A stretch of 64,000 nt of DNA from assembly GCF_001544835.2 (NCBI RefSeq), contig NZ_FCNX02000016.1:62001-126000 (forward strand), given 5' to 3'. Shown piece by piece: positions 1 to 10,065 of this stretch. Origin of the DNA: Caballeronia fortuita. GTDB lineage: Bacteria > Pseudomonadota > Gammaproteobacteria > Burkholderiales > Burkholderiaceae. A program made the translations under genes and the position numbers. Numbering within the stretch: position 1 is the first letter of the stretch; each line of letters starts with the position of its first letter. The notes under the pieces were generated by a model. It saw only the letters and a list, made by a program, of their open reading frames with translations, was not told the origin of the DNA and ran no database searches.

Positions 1-629
1 ACGCCGACGGCTTCGCGCTCGGCAAGATGGACGCGCTGTCGATCGGTTGCGGCATGGGCACGAGCGAGCACGCCAAAAAGGTGCTGACCGACGCGCTCAA
101 TCTCGACGTCCCCAAGCTGCTCGATGCCGACGCGCTCAATCTCGTCGCGAAAGACGACGCGCTCGCCTTCGCCGTGGCCGCACGCGGCGCAGAGGGCGAT
201 CCGTGCATCCTGACGCCGCATCCGCTCGAAGCGGCGCGGCTCCTGCAAAGCGACGCAAAGACGGTGCAGGCCGATCGCATCGCCGCTGCGCGCCAGTTGT
301 CAGCGCGCTATCGGGCGATCGCCGTGCTGAAGGGATCGGGCACCGTGATCGCTTCGCCCGATGGCCGCGTCGCCGTCAATCCGACCGGCAACGCAGGACT
401 CGCGACGGGCGGCACCGGCGACGTGCTCGGCGGATTGATCGGAGCATTGCTCGCGCAGAAATTGCCCGCTTACGAGGCCGCGCTCGCGGGCGTCTTCCTG
501 CACGGCCTCGCCGCGCAGACGCTCACCGACGCCGGCACCGGCCCGGCCGGACTGACCGCGGGCGAACTCGCGCCCGCCGTGCGCGGTCTCATCAACCGCC
601 GCTTCTACGCGGAGCACGCGCAAAGCTGA
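1..629 (+). CDS. nnr: ADP-dependent NAD(P)H-hydrate dehydratase, C-terminal part (5' end outside window)
   Basis: This is the C-terminal kinase-like domain of the YjeF/Nnr family, which repairs hydrated NAD(P)H using ADP. The reading frame is open from base 3, so the gene starts upstream of the window. The fragment carries the family's ribokinase-fold signature NPTGNAGLATGGTGDVLGG at about bases 376-432, where GTGD supplies the catalytic Asp, and an ILTPHP segment at about 207-224. Whether the N-terminal epimerase domain is fused, as in most bacterial Nnr proteins, cannot be seen. It is followed by a 203-bp gap and pgi on the same strand; that gap has a TATACT hexamer at 697-702 but no well-spaced -35. 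Confidence 0.88.
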   Translation, partial: ADGFALGKMDALSIGCGMGTSEHAKKVLTDALNLDVPKLLDADALNLVAKDDALAFAVAARGAEGDPCILTPHPLEAARLLQSDAKTVQADRIAAARQLSARYRAIAVLKGSGTVIASPDGRVAVNPTGNAGLATGGTGDVLGGLIGALLAQKLPAYEAALAGVFLHGLAAQTLTDAGTGPAGLTAGELAPAVRGLINRRFYAEHAQS

Positions 630-832
630 TCGCGCTCGGACGGCCGCTTGCAATGACGCCGTGACGCGTTGCAAGCATCCGTTCATGCATCGTCGCTATA
701 CTCCTTTCTGATTCGGGCAACCGCGGCCGCTCACCTTGTCTCAGTCGCGTTCACCAGACAGGGCGCACACGCAAGACGAGCCGCAATCGCACGAACGTAT
801 TCCTCTGTCACCTTCAGACTAACGGACCGCTC

Positions 833-2467
833 ATGACCCAAAACTCGATGCTCAACTCGCTTCCTGCCTGGTCGGCGCTCCAGTCGCATTACGATGCCAT
901 CTCCGGCGAGCGCCTGCGCGACTGGTTCGCGCCGCAGGACGACACCGCGCCGACGCGCGCCGAGCGCCTGACTTTCGCGGGCGGCGGCCTCGCAATCGAC
1001 TTCTCCAAGAACCGCGTGAAGGACGAGACGCTCAAACTGCTCGTCGAAGTCGCGCAACAGGCCAAGGTTACCGAACGGCGCGATGCGATGTTCCGTGGCG
1101 ATATCGTCAACATCACCGAACATCGCGCCGTGCTGCATACCGCGCTGCGCGCACAGTCGCCCGACGCGCCTTTCTACGAACAGGTGCAGAAGGAAAAGGC
1201 GAAGATGGCCGCCTTCTCCGACAAGGTTCGCGACGGCTCGTGGAAAGGCTATAGCGGCAAGCGCATCCGTCATGTGGTGAATATCGGCATCGGCGGCTCG
1301 GATCTCGGGCCGAAGATGGTCGTGCACGCGCTGCATCATCTGGCATCGAAGGATCTGGACACGCATTTCGTATCGAACGTCGATGGCGCCGATCTCTGGA
1401 ACGTGCTTCAGCAAATCGACGCCGAAGAGACGCTTGCGATCGTCGTCTCCAAAACCTTCACGACGCTCGAAACGATGACCAACGCGCACTCGATGCGCGA
1501 CTGGTTCCTGAAGTCCGGCTGTCCTGAAGATCAACTGTCGAAGCACTTCGTCGGCGTGTCGGCGAATCCGGCCGAGGTGGTCAAGTTCGGCATTGCGAAA
1601 GAAAACGTGTTCGAAATGTGGGACTGGGTCGGTGGCCGTTACTCGCTGTGGTCGGCGGTCGGTCTGTCGATCATGCTGTCGGTCGGCCCGCAGAATTTCG
1701 ACGCGTTGCTGCAAGGCGCCGCCGCGATGGACGAGCATTTCCGCACCGCCCCGCTCGATAGAAACCTGCCCGTGCTGATGGGCATGATCGGCATCTGGTA
1801 TCGCAACTTCTTCGGCTCGCAAAGCGATCTCGTCGCGCCGTATTCGCAGGCGCTGCACTATCTGCCTTCGTATCTCCAGCAGCTCGAAATGGAGAGCAAC
1901 GGCAAGTCGGCGCGGCTCGACGGCAAGATGGTCGACTACCCGACCGCCGCTGTCATCTGGGGCGAGCCGGGCACGAACGGCCAGCACGCGTTCTTCCAGA
2001 TGCTGCATCAAGGGCCGACGATCATCCCGATCGACTTCATCGCGGTGCTGACGCCGGAGCATCCGCTCGTCGATCATCACGCGAAGCTGCTCGCCAACTG
2101 TTTCGCGCAGAGCGAGGCGCTGATGCTCGGCCGCACGTTGGAAGAAGCGAAGAAGGTCGCGGGTCCGGGCAAGGAAGAACTGGCGACGCATCTGAGCTTT
2201 CCCGGCAACCGTCCGACCACGACGATCATGCTCGATGCGCTCACGCCGCAAACGCTCGGCGCGCTCATCGCGCTCTACGAGCACAAGGTGCTGGTGCAAG
2301 GCACGGTGTGGGACATCAACTCGTTCGACCAGTGGGGCGTGGAACTCGGCAAGATTCTCGGCAAGGTCGTCGAAGCCGATATCACCGCCGCGAGCGCCGA
2401 TCCGGCCAAGCATGATTCGTCGACGTCGGCGTTGATCGCGCGTGCGCGCGAGGCGTTGAAGCGCTGA
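833..2467 (+). CDS. pgi: Glucose-6-phosphate isomerase
   Basis: Cytoplasmic enzyme interconverting glucose-6-phosphate and fructose-6-phosphate. The 544-residue product is full length for the family (about 545-550). It shows the PGI signature DWVGGRYSLWSAVG near residue 264, the phosphate-binding segment SKTFTTLET near 205, the QLEMESNGK segment with the catalytic Glu near 353, GTNGQHAFFQ with the active-site His near 382, and the QWGVELGK segment with the active-site Lys near 505. The start ATG at 833 gives the normal N terminus. The gene is convergent with ybbA and ends 25 bases before a strong hairpin terminator. Confidence 0.97.
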   Translation: MTQNSMLNSLPAWSALQSHYDAISGERLRDWFAPQDDTAPTRAERLTFAGGGLAIDFSKNRVKDETLKLLVEVAQQAKVTERRDAMFRGDIVNITEHRAVLHTALRAQSPDAPFYEQVQKEKAKMAAFSDKVRDGSWKGYSGKRIRHVVNIGIGGSDLGPKMVVHALHHLASKDLDTHFVSNVDGADLWNVLQQIDAEETLAIVVSKTFTTLETMTNAHSMRDWFLKSGCPEDQLSKHFVGVSANPAEVVKFGIAKENVFEMWDWVGGRYSLWSAVGLSIMLSVGPQNFDALLQGAAAMDEHFRTAPLDRNLPVLMGMIGIWYRNFFGSQSDLVAPYSQALHYLPSYLQQLEMESNGKSARLDGKMVDYPTAAVIWGEPGTNGQHAFFQMLHQGPTIIPIDFIAVLTPEHPLVDHHAKLLANCFAQSEALMLGRTLEEAKKVAGPGKEELATHLSFPGNRPTTTIMLDALTPQTLGALIALYEHKVLVQGTVWDINSFDQWGVELGKILGKVVEADITAASADPAKHDSSTSALIARAREALKR

Positions 2468-2492
2468 GCGTTGATGCGTTGATGTCGTCGAG

Positions 2493-2516
2493 GCCCGCAG
2501 CGATGCGGGCTTTTTT
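2493..2516 (+). terminator. Intrinsic terminator of pgi
   Basis: A perfect 7-bp stem (GCCCGCA at 2493-2499 with TGCGGGC at 2504-2510), a 4-base loop and six T residues. The T tract overlaps the stop codon of the convergent ybbA gene at 2515-2517. Confidence 0.85.
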
Positions 2517-3216
2517 ATACGCCGATGCCGTTGACGAGCCGCCCCGCTTCGATCGTCACCGTCGCGTCGCAGCGTTCGGCGAGTTCGGCGTCGTGCGTGA
2601 CGAGCACGAGCGTCGCGCCATTGCGGCGGTTCATCTCGAACATCAGGTCGATGATCGCGTAGCCGGTGGCGGCATCGAGGCTGCCCGTGGGTTCATCGGC
2701 GAAGAGCACAGCCGGATGCGTGACGAACGCGCGCGCCAGCGCGACGCGCTGTTGTTCGCCGCCGGAGAGCAGCTTCGGATAATGTCCCGTGCGTTGCGCG
2801 AGTCCGACCTGATCGAGCAGCGAGCGCGCGCGCGACGCGATATCGGCGTGCGGCATCTCGGCGCGCAATTCGAGCGGCAGCATCACGTTTTCGAGCGCGG
2901 TCAGATGCGGCATCAACTGGAACGACTGAAACACGAAGCCGACCGCGCCGCTTCGGAGCGCCGCGCGCTCGTCTTCGTTCAGACTCGACAACTCCTTGCC
3001 CAGCAGACGAACCGAGCCCTCGCTCGCGCTGTCCAACCCGGCGAGCAGTCCGAGCAAAGTCGACTTGCCCGAGCCCGATGCCCCGACGATCGCGACGCTG
3101 CTGCCCTTCGCGATCGACAGGTCGATCCGGTCGAGAATAGTCAGCTCGCCCGTTGCGTCCTTCACTCGCTTGCTTAATCCCCGTACTTCGATGACCGGCT
3201 CGATATTGTTTTGCAT
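2515..3216 (-). CDS. ybbA: ABC transporter ATP-binding protein, YbbA/LolD family
   Basis: A 233-residue ATPase subunit of the MacB/LolD class. Walker A GASGSGKS lies at residues 45-52, the signature LSGGEQQRVALARAF near 145 and Walker B VLFADEPTGSLD near 170. In E. coli ybbA is also divergent from tesA and is followed by the permease gene ybbP. Here no permease follows: the next gene is convergent pgi, so the membrane partner must be encoded elsewhere. I chose the ATG at 3216 (MQNNIEPVIEV) because homology to ABC domains begins there; upstream in-frame codons up to 3393 lie inside tesA. That ATG shares two bases with the tesA start codon on the opposite strand. No good Shine-Dalgarno sequence is visible. 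Confidence 0.92.
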   Translation of the reverse strand: MQNNIEPVIEVRGLSKRVKDATGELTILDRIDLSIAKGSSVAIVGASGSGKSTLLGLLAGLDSASEGSVRLLGKELSSLNEDERAALRSGAVGFVFQSFQLMPHLTALENVMLPLELRAEMPHADIASRARSLLDQVGLAQRTGHYPKLLSGGEQQRVALARAFVTHPAVLFADEPTGSLDAATGYAIIDLMFEMNRRNGATLVLVTHDAELAERCDATVTIEAGRLVNGIGV

Positions 3217-3883
3217 GGACACTTTGAAAAAGACCTGGCGCGGCGTCTTGCCCGCGATGGCGTTGATGGCGGCGACGTTCGCGGCGCACGCGGCCAATGC
3301 CGATTCAGCTACGCAGCAAAAGCCCGCGATCGTCGTGCTGGGCGACAGCCTGTCGGCCGAGTACGGTTTGCCGCGCGACACGGGCTGGGTCAATCTGTTG
3401 CGCGAGAAGCTGGCGAAAGAGCGTTTCGATTATAGCGTCGCCAATTCGAGCATCAGCGGCGACACCACGAGCGGCGGGCGCGCACGCCTCACCGCCATGC
3501 TCGCGCGCATCAAGCCGGCCGTCGTGATCGTCGAGCTCGGCGCGAACGATGCGCTGCGCGGCGTGCCGCTCGCGACGACGGAGACGAACCTGCGCGGCAT
3601 CGTCGATGCATCGCAGGCCGCGCACGCGAAGGTTTTACTCATCGGCATGTATGTTCCGCCCAACTACGGCCCGGACTACACGCAAAAGTTCCACGCGGTC
3701 TACGAGCGCATCGCGAAAGACAGGAACGTGCCGCTCGTGCCTTTCCTGCTCGCCGGTATCGCCGACAAGCCCGCCATGTTCCAGGCGGACCAGATTCATC
3801 CGACGGTGCAGGCCCAGCCTTTGCTATTGGAAAACGTCTGGCCAACCTTGAAACCCTTGCTGGGCGCCAGTGCGTCGCATTGA
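3215..3883 (+). CDS. tesA: Arylesterase / multifunctional acyl-CoA thioesterase I (SGNH hydrolase), periplasmic
   Basis: A 222-residue GDSL/SGNH esterase with a signal peptide (MDTLKKTWRG, then a hydrophobic stretch ending AHA near residue 26). Block I is GDSLSAEYG with nucleophile Ser45, block III is GAND near 113, and block V is DQIHPT near 196, supplying the Asp-His pair. E. coli TesA is a periplasmic thioesterase/lysophospholipase/protease I of the same size and the same divergent arrangement with ybbA. The start at 3215 is the only ATG that gives a normal signal peptide n-region. Its promoter must lie within the ybbA coding sequence. Confidence 0.93.
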   Translation: MDTLKKTWRGVLPAMALMAATFAAHAANADSATQQKPAIVVLGDSLSAEYGLPRDTGWVNLLREKLAKERFDYSVANSSISGDTTSGGRARLTAMLARIKPAVVIVELGANDALRGVPLATTETNLRGIVDASQAAHAKVLLIGMYVPPNYGPDYTQKFHAVYERIAKDRNVPLVPFLLAGIADKPAMFQADQIHPTVQAQPLLLENVWPTLKPLLGASASH

Positions 3884-4008
3884 ACAAGACGACGGACGCG
3901 ACAGCTTTAGCAACCTCACGCGGAGCACGGCCAAGATTCAGATCTCTGAGACTTTCGCGTAACTCTTATAACCCGCTCGTTCCAGGAGCGACTCTACAAG
4001 GAGGTCAC

Positions 4009-4350
4009 GTGAAATTTATCCCTCTCATCGCCATGACCGTCGCGATTTCTGCCTGTGCCGCCCAGCCGCCCGCCGGCGTGCAGCAAGTCGGTACGAGCCA
4101 GCAGGCGCCGAAGGCCGTTGCGCAATGCGTCGCCAAGAAGTGGGCCGACGCGTCGCAGCAACAGGTCGTCTCGCAGGACACGCTCGCGAACGATCAGGCC
4201 GTCGACGTCTACGTTCCCGGTCAGCAGCCGCCGACCGGCGCTGCGGCCATCGTCCGCCCGGCGTTGACGGGTTCGGGTACGTGGGTCGGTTTCCGCGCTT
4301 CGGGCGGCGCCGGCAGCCAGGCGACAGGCGACATTCAGGCGTGCCTGTAA
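4009..4350 (+). CDS. Small putative lipoprotein of unknown function
   Basis: 113 residues beginning at GTG 4009, directly after a strong AAGGAGGT ribosome binding site at 3998-4005. The frame is open upstream to 3880, but the Shine-Dalgarno sequence and signal peptide fix the GTG start. The N terminus (MKFIPLIAMTVAISAC) is a short lipoprotein signal with lipobox ISAC. The mature part is Gln/Ala/Gly-rich, has two further Cys (in VAQCVAKKWAD and the C-terminal IQACL) that could form a disulfide, and has no motif I recognise. A bidirectional terminator follows it. Function unknown. Confidence 0.75.
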   Translation: MKFIPLIAMTVAISACAAQPPAGVQQVGTSQQAPKAVAQCVAKKWADASQQQVVSQDTLANDQAVDVYVPGQQPPTGAAAIVRPALTGSGTWVGFRASGGAGSQATGDIQACL

Positions 4351-4400
4351 GCACGGCTGGACCGCCCGCTTGACGTCTCTCGACGGCATAGCCAAAACAA

Positions 4401-4435
4401 AAAGCCCCGCATTCTCTTCGAATGCGGGGCTTTCT
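4401..4435. terminator. Bidirectional intrinsic terminator between the lipoprotein gene and ppiD
   Basis: A 13-bp perfect stem (AAAGCCCCGCATT at 4401-4413 with AATGCGGGGCTTT at 4421-4433) around a 7-base loop. It is flanked by T-rich sequence in both directions and serves two convergent genes. Confidence 0.85.
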
Positions 4436-4451
4436 TACGCGTACAGCCAGA

Positions 4452-6374
4452 TCAGTTCGACGACGGCGCCGGCGCCTGACTGAGCTTCACCTTCGAGCGC
4501 GCCTTCAGTGCGTTGACGTACGCCTCCATGTCGGCTTGCGCGTACACCTGCGCGACTTGTTGCTGTGCGCCGGCGAGGCGATCGGCGGCGACGGGCGCAG
4601 CCTTCTCGATACCGTTGACGCGATAGATCGCATAGCCTTCCGTGCCGAGATCGACGCCGACATACGACGGCAGCTTCGACGCATCCGCCTTGAAGATCGC
4701 GCTCAGCGCGACAGGCGGCAGGCCTTGCGCATCATTGCGCGAGACCGTGACCGGCGACGTGAAGCCATCGGTCGACTTCGACTTCTGCAGATCCGCGAGC
4801 TTCGCTTCGCCTTCTTTCTTCGCCATCGCTGCAGCCATTTGCGCGACGACCTTCTTGCGCACGTCCTCCTTCACGACATCGAACGCCGGAACGGTCGACG
4901 CCTTGTAGTCGGTGACGCGCGCGGCGATCAGCGTGTTGTTGCCGACGTCGATGGCCTGCGTGTTGTTGCGATCCTTCACCGCGTCGGGCGCGAACACCGC
5001 CGCGAGGAACTTCGGATTGTTGAGCGGATTGTCCTGCGGCAGCTGCGGATTCGGCTTCGGGCCGACCGTCGCGCTCTGGACCGTCAGCTTGTACTTGTCC
5101 GCGGCGGGTTGCAGCGACTTGGCCTTTTCGTCGACGAGGTCGGTGAAACCTTGCGCGTTTTCGGCGAAGCCCTTCGTGCCTTGCTGGGCCGCGTAGTCCT
5201 TCGCGATCGAATCCTTCACTTCGTCGAACGGCTTCGTGACGGACGGCTTCACATCGGTCGCCTGGATGATGTGGTAACCGAAGTCCGACTCGACGATATT
5301 GCTCACCTCGCCCTTCTTCAGGCCGAACGCGGCGTCGTCGAAAGCCTTGCCGCCCGCGATCTGGCCGCGCGCGAAATAACCGAGATCGCCGCCCTTGCTC
5401 GCCGAGCCGGGATCGTCCGAATTCTTCTGCGCGATCTGCGCGAACTGGTCCGGATGCGCCTTGACTTGCGCGAGCAGATCTTCGGCCTTCTGCTTCGCCT
5501 TGGCTTTATCCGCCGCGCTCGCATCCTTCGGCGCGTTGACGAGAATGTGGCTCGCGCGCACTTCCGCTTCCGTGCGATAGCGCTGGATGTTGTCGTCGTA
5601 GTACTTTTTGAGGTCGGCATCGCCCGGTTTCGATGCGCCCGCGAGCGTCGACGGCGACAGCAGCAAGTACTGGATCGTCGCGGTTTCGGGCGTCGCGAAG
5701 TCATTGCGATGCGCTTCGTAGTACGCGGTGAGCTGCGCGTCGGTCGGCTGGACCTTCGCGGTGTAATCGGCGCTGCGCAGCGACAGTCCCTGCACCGAGC
5801 GCTTCTGCTCCGCGAGCTCGGTCAGACTTTGCGCCAGCGACTTCGACGTGAACGACGTCGCCTGGATGCTGCCCGGAATCTGCTCGGTCGCGATCGTATA
5901 GCGCATGCGCTCGTCGTATTGCGCGGGCGTCATGCCCTGCATCGCGAGCAGTTGCTTGTAGCGATCGAGGTCGATGCTGCCATCGGGCTTTTTCAGCGAC
6001 GAGATCACGGGATCGTTGAGCAGCGCGCGGCGCACGGCGTCATCGGACGCGGTCAGATGCAGACGTTGCGTTTCGTCGGCCATGACGCGTTGCTGCACGA
6101 GGCTGTCGACCATCGCGGCGCGCGCCTCGGGCGTATCGAACATCTTGGCGTCGAACTGCGCACCGAGCATCGAGCGCGCGCGGTCGACCTGTTGCCGGAA
6201 GGCGCTGTCGAATTCGGCGCGCGTGATCTTGTGGCCATTCACGCTGGCGACGTAAGAACTTTCGTCGAAATAGTTGCTGAAGCCCTGAATCCCGACCATG
6301 CCCAGCCCGGGCACGATGATCAGGATCAGCAGAGCCATCATCAGGCGCTGGTGATTACGGAAGAAGTCGAGCAT
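4452..6374 (-). CDS. ppiD: Periplasmic folding chaperone PpiD (SurA-N / parvulin-type PPIase)
   Basis: A 640-residue inner-membrane-anchored chaperone that helps newly exported outer-membrane proteins fold. The N terminus MLDFFRNHQRL is followed by a single TM segment (about residues 12-34), then a SurA_N-like chaperone region, a parvulin domain (ASHILVN near 274, GDLGYFARGQ near 325, FGYHIIQ near 360) and a C-terminal chaperone region. Length matches E. coli PpiD (623). As in E. coli it lies downstream of hupB, but here two tRNA genes sit between them. A terminator after the tRNAs suggests ppiD has its own promoter; a TATAAC hexamer lies about 15 bases before the start. Confidence 0.93.
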   Translation of the reverse strand: MLDFFRNHQRLMMALLILIIVPGLGMVGIQGFSNYFDESSYVASVNGHKITRAEFDSAFRQQVDRARSMLGAQFDAKMFDTPEARAAMVDSLVQQRVMADETQRLHLTASDDAVRRALLNDPVISSLKKPDGSIDLDRYKQLLAMQGMTPAQYDERMRYTIATEQIPGSIQATSFTSKSLAQSLTELAEQKRSVQGLSLRSADYTAKVQPTDAQLTAYYEAHRNDFATPETATIQYLLLSPSTLAGASKPGDADLKKYYDDNIQRYRTEAEVRASHILVNAPKDASAADKAKAKQKAEDLLAQVKAHPDQFAQIAQKNSDDPGSASKGGDLGYFARGQIAGGKAFDDAAFGLKKGEVSNIVESDFGYHIIQATDVKPSVTKPFDEVKDSIAKDYAAQQGTKGFAENAQGFTDLVDEKAKSLQPAADKYKLTVQSATVGPKPNPQLPQDNPLNNPKFLAAVFAPDAVKDRNNTQAIDVGNNTLIAARVTDYKASTVPAFDVVKEDVRKKVVAQMAAAMAKKEGEAKLADLQKSKSTDGFTSPVTVSRNDAQGLPPVALSAIFKADASKLPSYVGVDLGTEGYAIYRVNGIEKAAPVAADRLAGAQQQVAQVYAQADMEAYVNALKARSKVKLSQAPAPSSN

Positions 6375-6596
6375 GCGTTGCGCTGCGTGGTTATAACAAA
6401 ACGCTCGATATTACAACAGCGGGCGGGGAAAAGGCGAAAGGCGGGCAGGAATTGCATTCCTGAACGCGAAATTGTCGCGGCGCCTTTGCACAATGAACGA
6501 CATTTTCGGGTTCGGCGTTTCGTGTTGAAGCCTGCTTTCAGCCGACATTCATTGCGCCGATACAATCGTTAGCATTCTTAACGAGCGCGCGCCAAA

Positions 6597-6630
6597 ACAA
6601 AAATCCCGCAGGCCGCGAGGCTTACGGGAT
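6597..6630 (-). terminator. Terminator after the tRNA-Val/tRNA-Asp unit
   Basis: On the minus strand ATCCCG and CGGGAT (plus positions 6625-6630 and 6603-6608) pair around a GC-rich partly paired loop and are followed by TTTTTG. It lies 13 bases past the tRNA-Asp 3' end. Confidence 0.65.
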
Positions 6631-6642
6631 ACTTGATGAATC

Positions 6643-6719
6643 TGGCGGAGCGGACGGGACTCGAACCCGCGACCCCCGGCGTGACAGGCCGGTATTCTAA
6701 CCAACTGAACTACCGCTCC
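6643..6719 (-). tRNA. tRNA-Asp (anticodon GTC)
   Basis: A 77-nt gene with encoded CCA. The acceptor stem is GGAGCGG/CCGCTCC, the D-loop reads TTCAGTTGGTTAGAA, the anticodon loop CTGTCAC contains GTC, and the T-loop is GGGTTCGAGTCCC. It lies 25 bp downstream of tRNA-Val in the same transcription unit. Confidence 0.96.
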
Positions 6720-6744
6720 GGGTAGCGCGCAATGAACTGGAACC

Positions 6745-6820
6745 TGGTGGGTGCTGAGAGGCTCGAACTCCCGACCTACGCCTTGTAAGGGCGCCGCTCT
6801 ACCAACTGAGCTAAGCACCC
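6745..6820 (-). tRNA. tRNA-Val (anticodon TAC)
   Basis: A 76-nt gene with encoded CCA. The acceptor stem is GGGTGCT/AGCACCC, the D-loop AGCTCAGTTGGTAGAGC is standard, the anticodon loop CTTACAA contains TAC, and the T-loop is GGAGTTCGAGCCTC. It precedes tRNA-Asp, as in the valine/aspartate tRNA pairs common in proteobacteria. Confidence 0.96.
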
Positions 6821-6895
6821 AAGTCCGCAATTCATTCGGTTTGCGCCGCGCTGAAATGGCCTTCGTCTTGCGAATTGCCGTATCCAGCGAGTCCG

Positions 6896-7168
6896 CTAGT
6901 TTAGCGCATCCTTCAGCGCTTTGCCAGGGCGAAATTTCGGCACCTTGGCGGCCGCGATCTTGATCTCGTCGCCGGTGCGCGGATTGCGTCCAATGCGTGC
7001 GACGCGCTTGCCGACGGCAAAGGTGCCGAAGCCGACAAGGGTCACGGTGCCGCCCTTCTTGAGCGTTGCGCTCACGCCGCCGATCACCGCTTCGAGTGCG
7101 CGCCCGGCAGCGGCCTTGGAGATATCGGCTTGCTGCGCGATATGGTCGATCAGTTCCGTCTTGTTCAT
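6896..7168 (-). CDS. hupB: DNA-binding protein HU-beta
   Basis: A 90-residue nucleoid protein with the invariant N terminus MNKTELIDHIA and the DNA-binding arm GRNPRTGDEIKI near residues 60-71. Length and sequence are typical of HU (90). It lies between lon and ppiD as in E. coli, where hupB follows lon. It has its own strong promoter upstream and a terminator separating it from lon. Confidence 0.97.
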   Translation of the reverse strand: MNKTELIDHIAQQADISKAAAGRALEAVIGGVSATLKKGGTVTLVGFGTFAVGKRVARIGRNPRTGDEIKIAAAKVPKFRPGKALKDALN

Positions 7169-7276
7169 TGTGGTCCCCGAATCAGTATTGGCACGTTGTT
7201 ATCGCTCTGGTCCGGCATCGATGGCAGCATCGGCATCGATACGGCTCGCATCTCGATATGAATGGATGCGGCGCTC

Positions 7277-7305
7277 ATTTAACTTAGCCGAAAGCGCCGT
7301 GTCAA
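7277..7305 (-). promoter_or_regulatory. Sigma-70-type promoter of hupB
   Basis: On the minus strand TTGACA (plus 7300-7305) and TTAAAT (plus 7277-7282) are separated by exactly 17 bp. The -35 is a perfect consensus match. The implied leader to the hupB ATG is about 100 nt. Confidence 0.7.
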
Positions 7306-7373
7306 CGAGGGTTGAGCCTTATTCGACGCGGGTTTCGCGCGCTTTAGAAGAAGTGTTCGGAATGCTGCGTGCA

Positions 7374-7406
7374 TAAAAAAACCCGCGGGCACATGCCCGC
7401 GGGTTC
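7374..7406 (-). terminator. Intrinsic terminator of lon
   Basis: A perfect 9-bp GC stem (CCCGCGGGC at 7382-7390 with GCCCGCGGG at 7395-7403) with a 4-base loop. On the minus strand it is followed by a long T run (plus 7375-7381). It separates lon from hupB. Confidence 0.9.
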
Positions 7407-7455
7407 TTAGCTTCGATCACGCTACGCGTCGAACAGGCCGCGCGGCGAGATACGC

Positions 7456-9879
<2,424 letters not shown>

Positions 9880-9943
9880 TTCATTTCCCCATGAGTGGAA
9901 TCAGTTCAGTCGTAAGTAAGGCCGTTCAGAGCTATTGCAAGCC

Positions 9944-9972
9944 TTTATCGGAAGGGAAAAGTCGGTAGTCAA
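9944..9972 (-). promoter_or_regulatory. Candidate sigma-70 promoter of lon
   Basis: Minus-strand TTGACT (plus 9967-9972) and GATAAA (plus 9944-9949) are 17 bp apart, about 65 bp before the lon ATG and downstream of the clpX terminator. I see no clear sigma-32 CTTGAA/CCCCAT pair, although lon is heat-shock controlled in E. coli. Confidence 0.45.
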
Positions 9973-10012
9973 AGATCGCGTCAGTCACGTCCACAAGATA
10001 AACCGAAAAAAA

Positions 10013-10042
10013 TAAAAAGCCGTTCACGTCGCCATGAACGGC
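10013..10042 (-). terminator. Intrinsic terminator of clpX
   Basis: A perfect 8-bp stem (GCCGTTCA at 10019-10026, TGAACGGC at 10035-10042), followed on the minus strand by TTTTTATTTTTTT. Confidence 0.88.
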
Positions 10043-10065
10043 CTTTCGCCGACACACAGCCTGCT

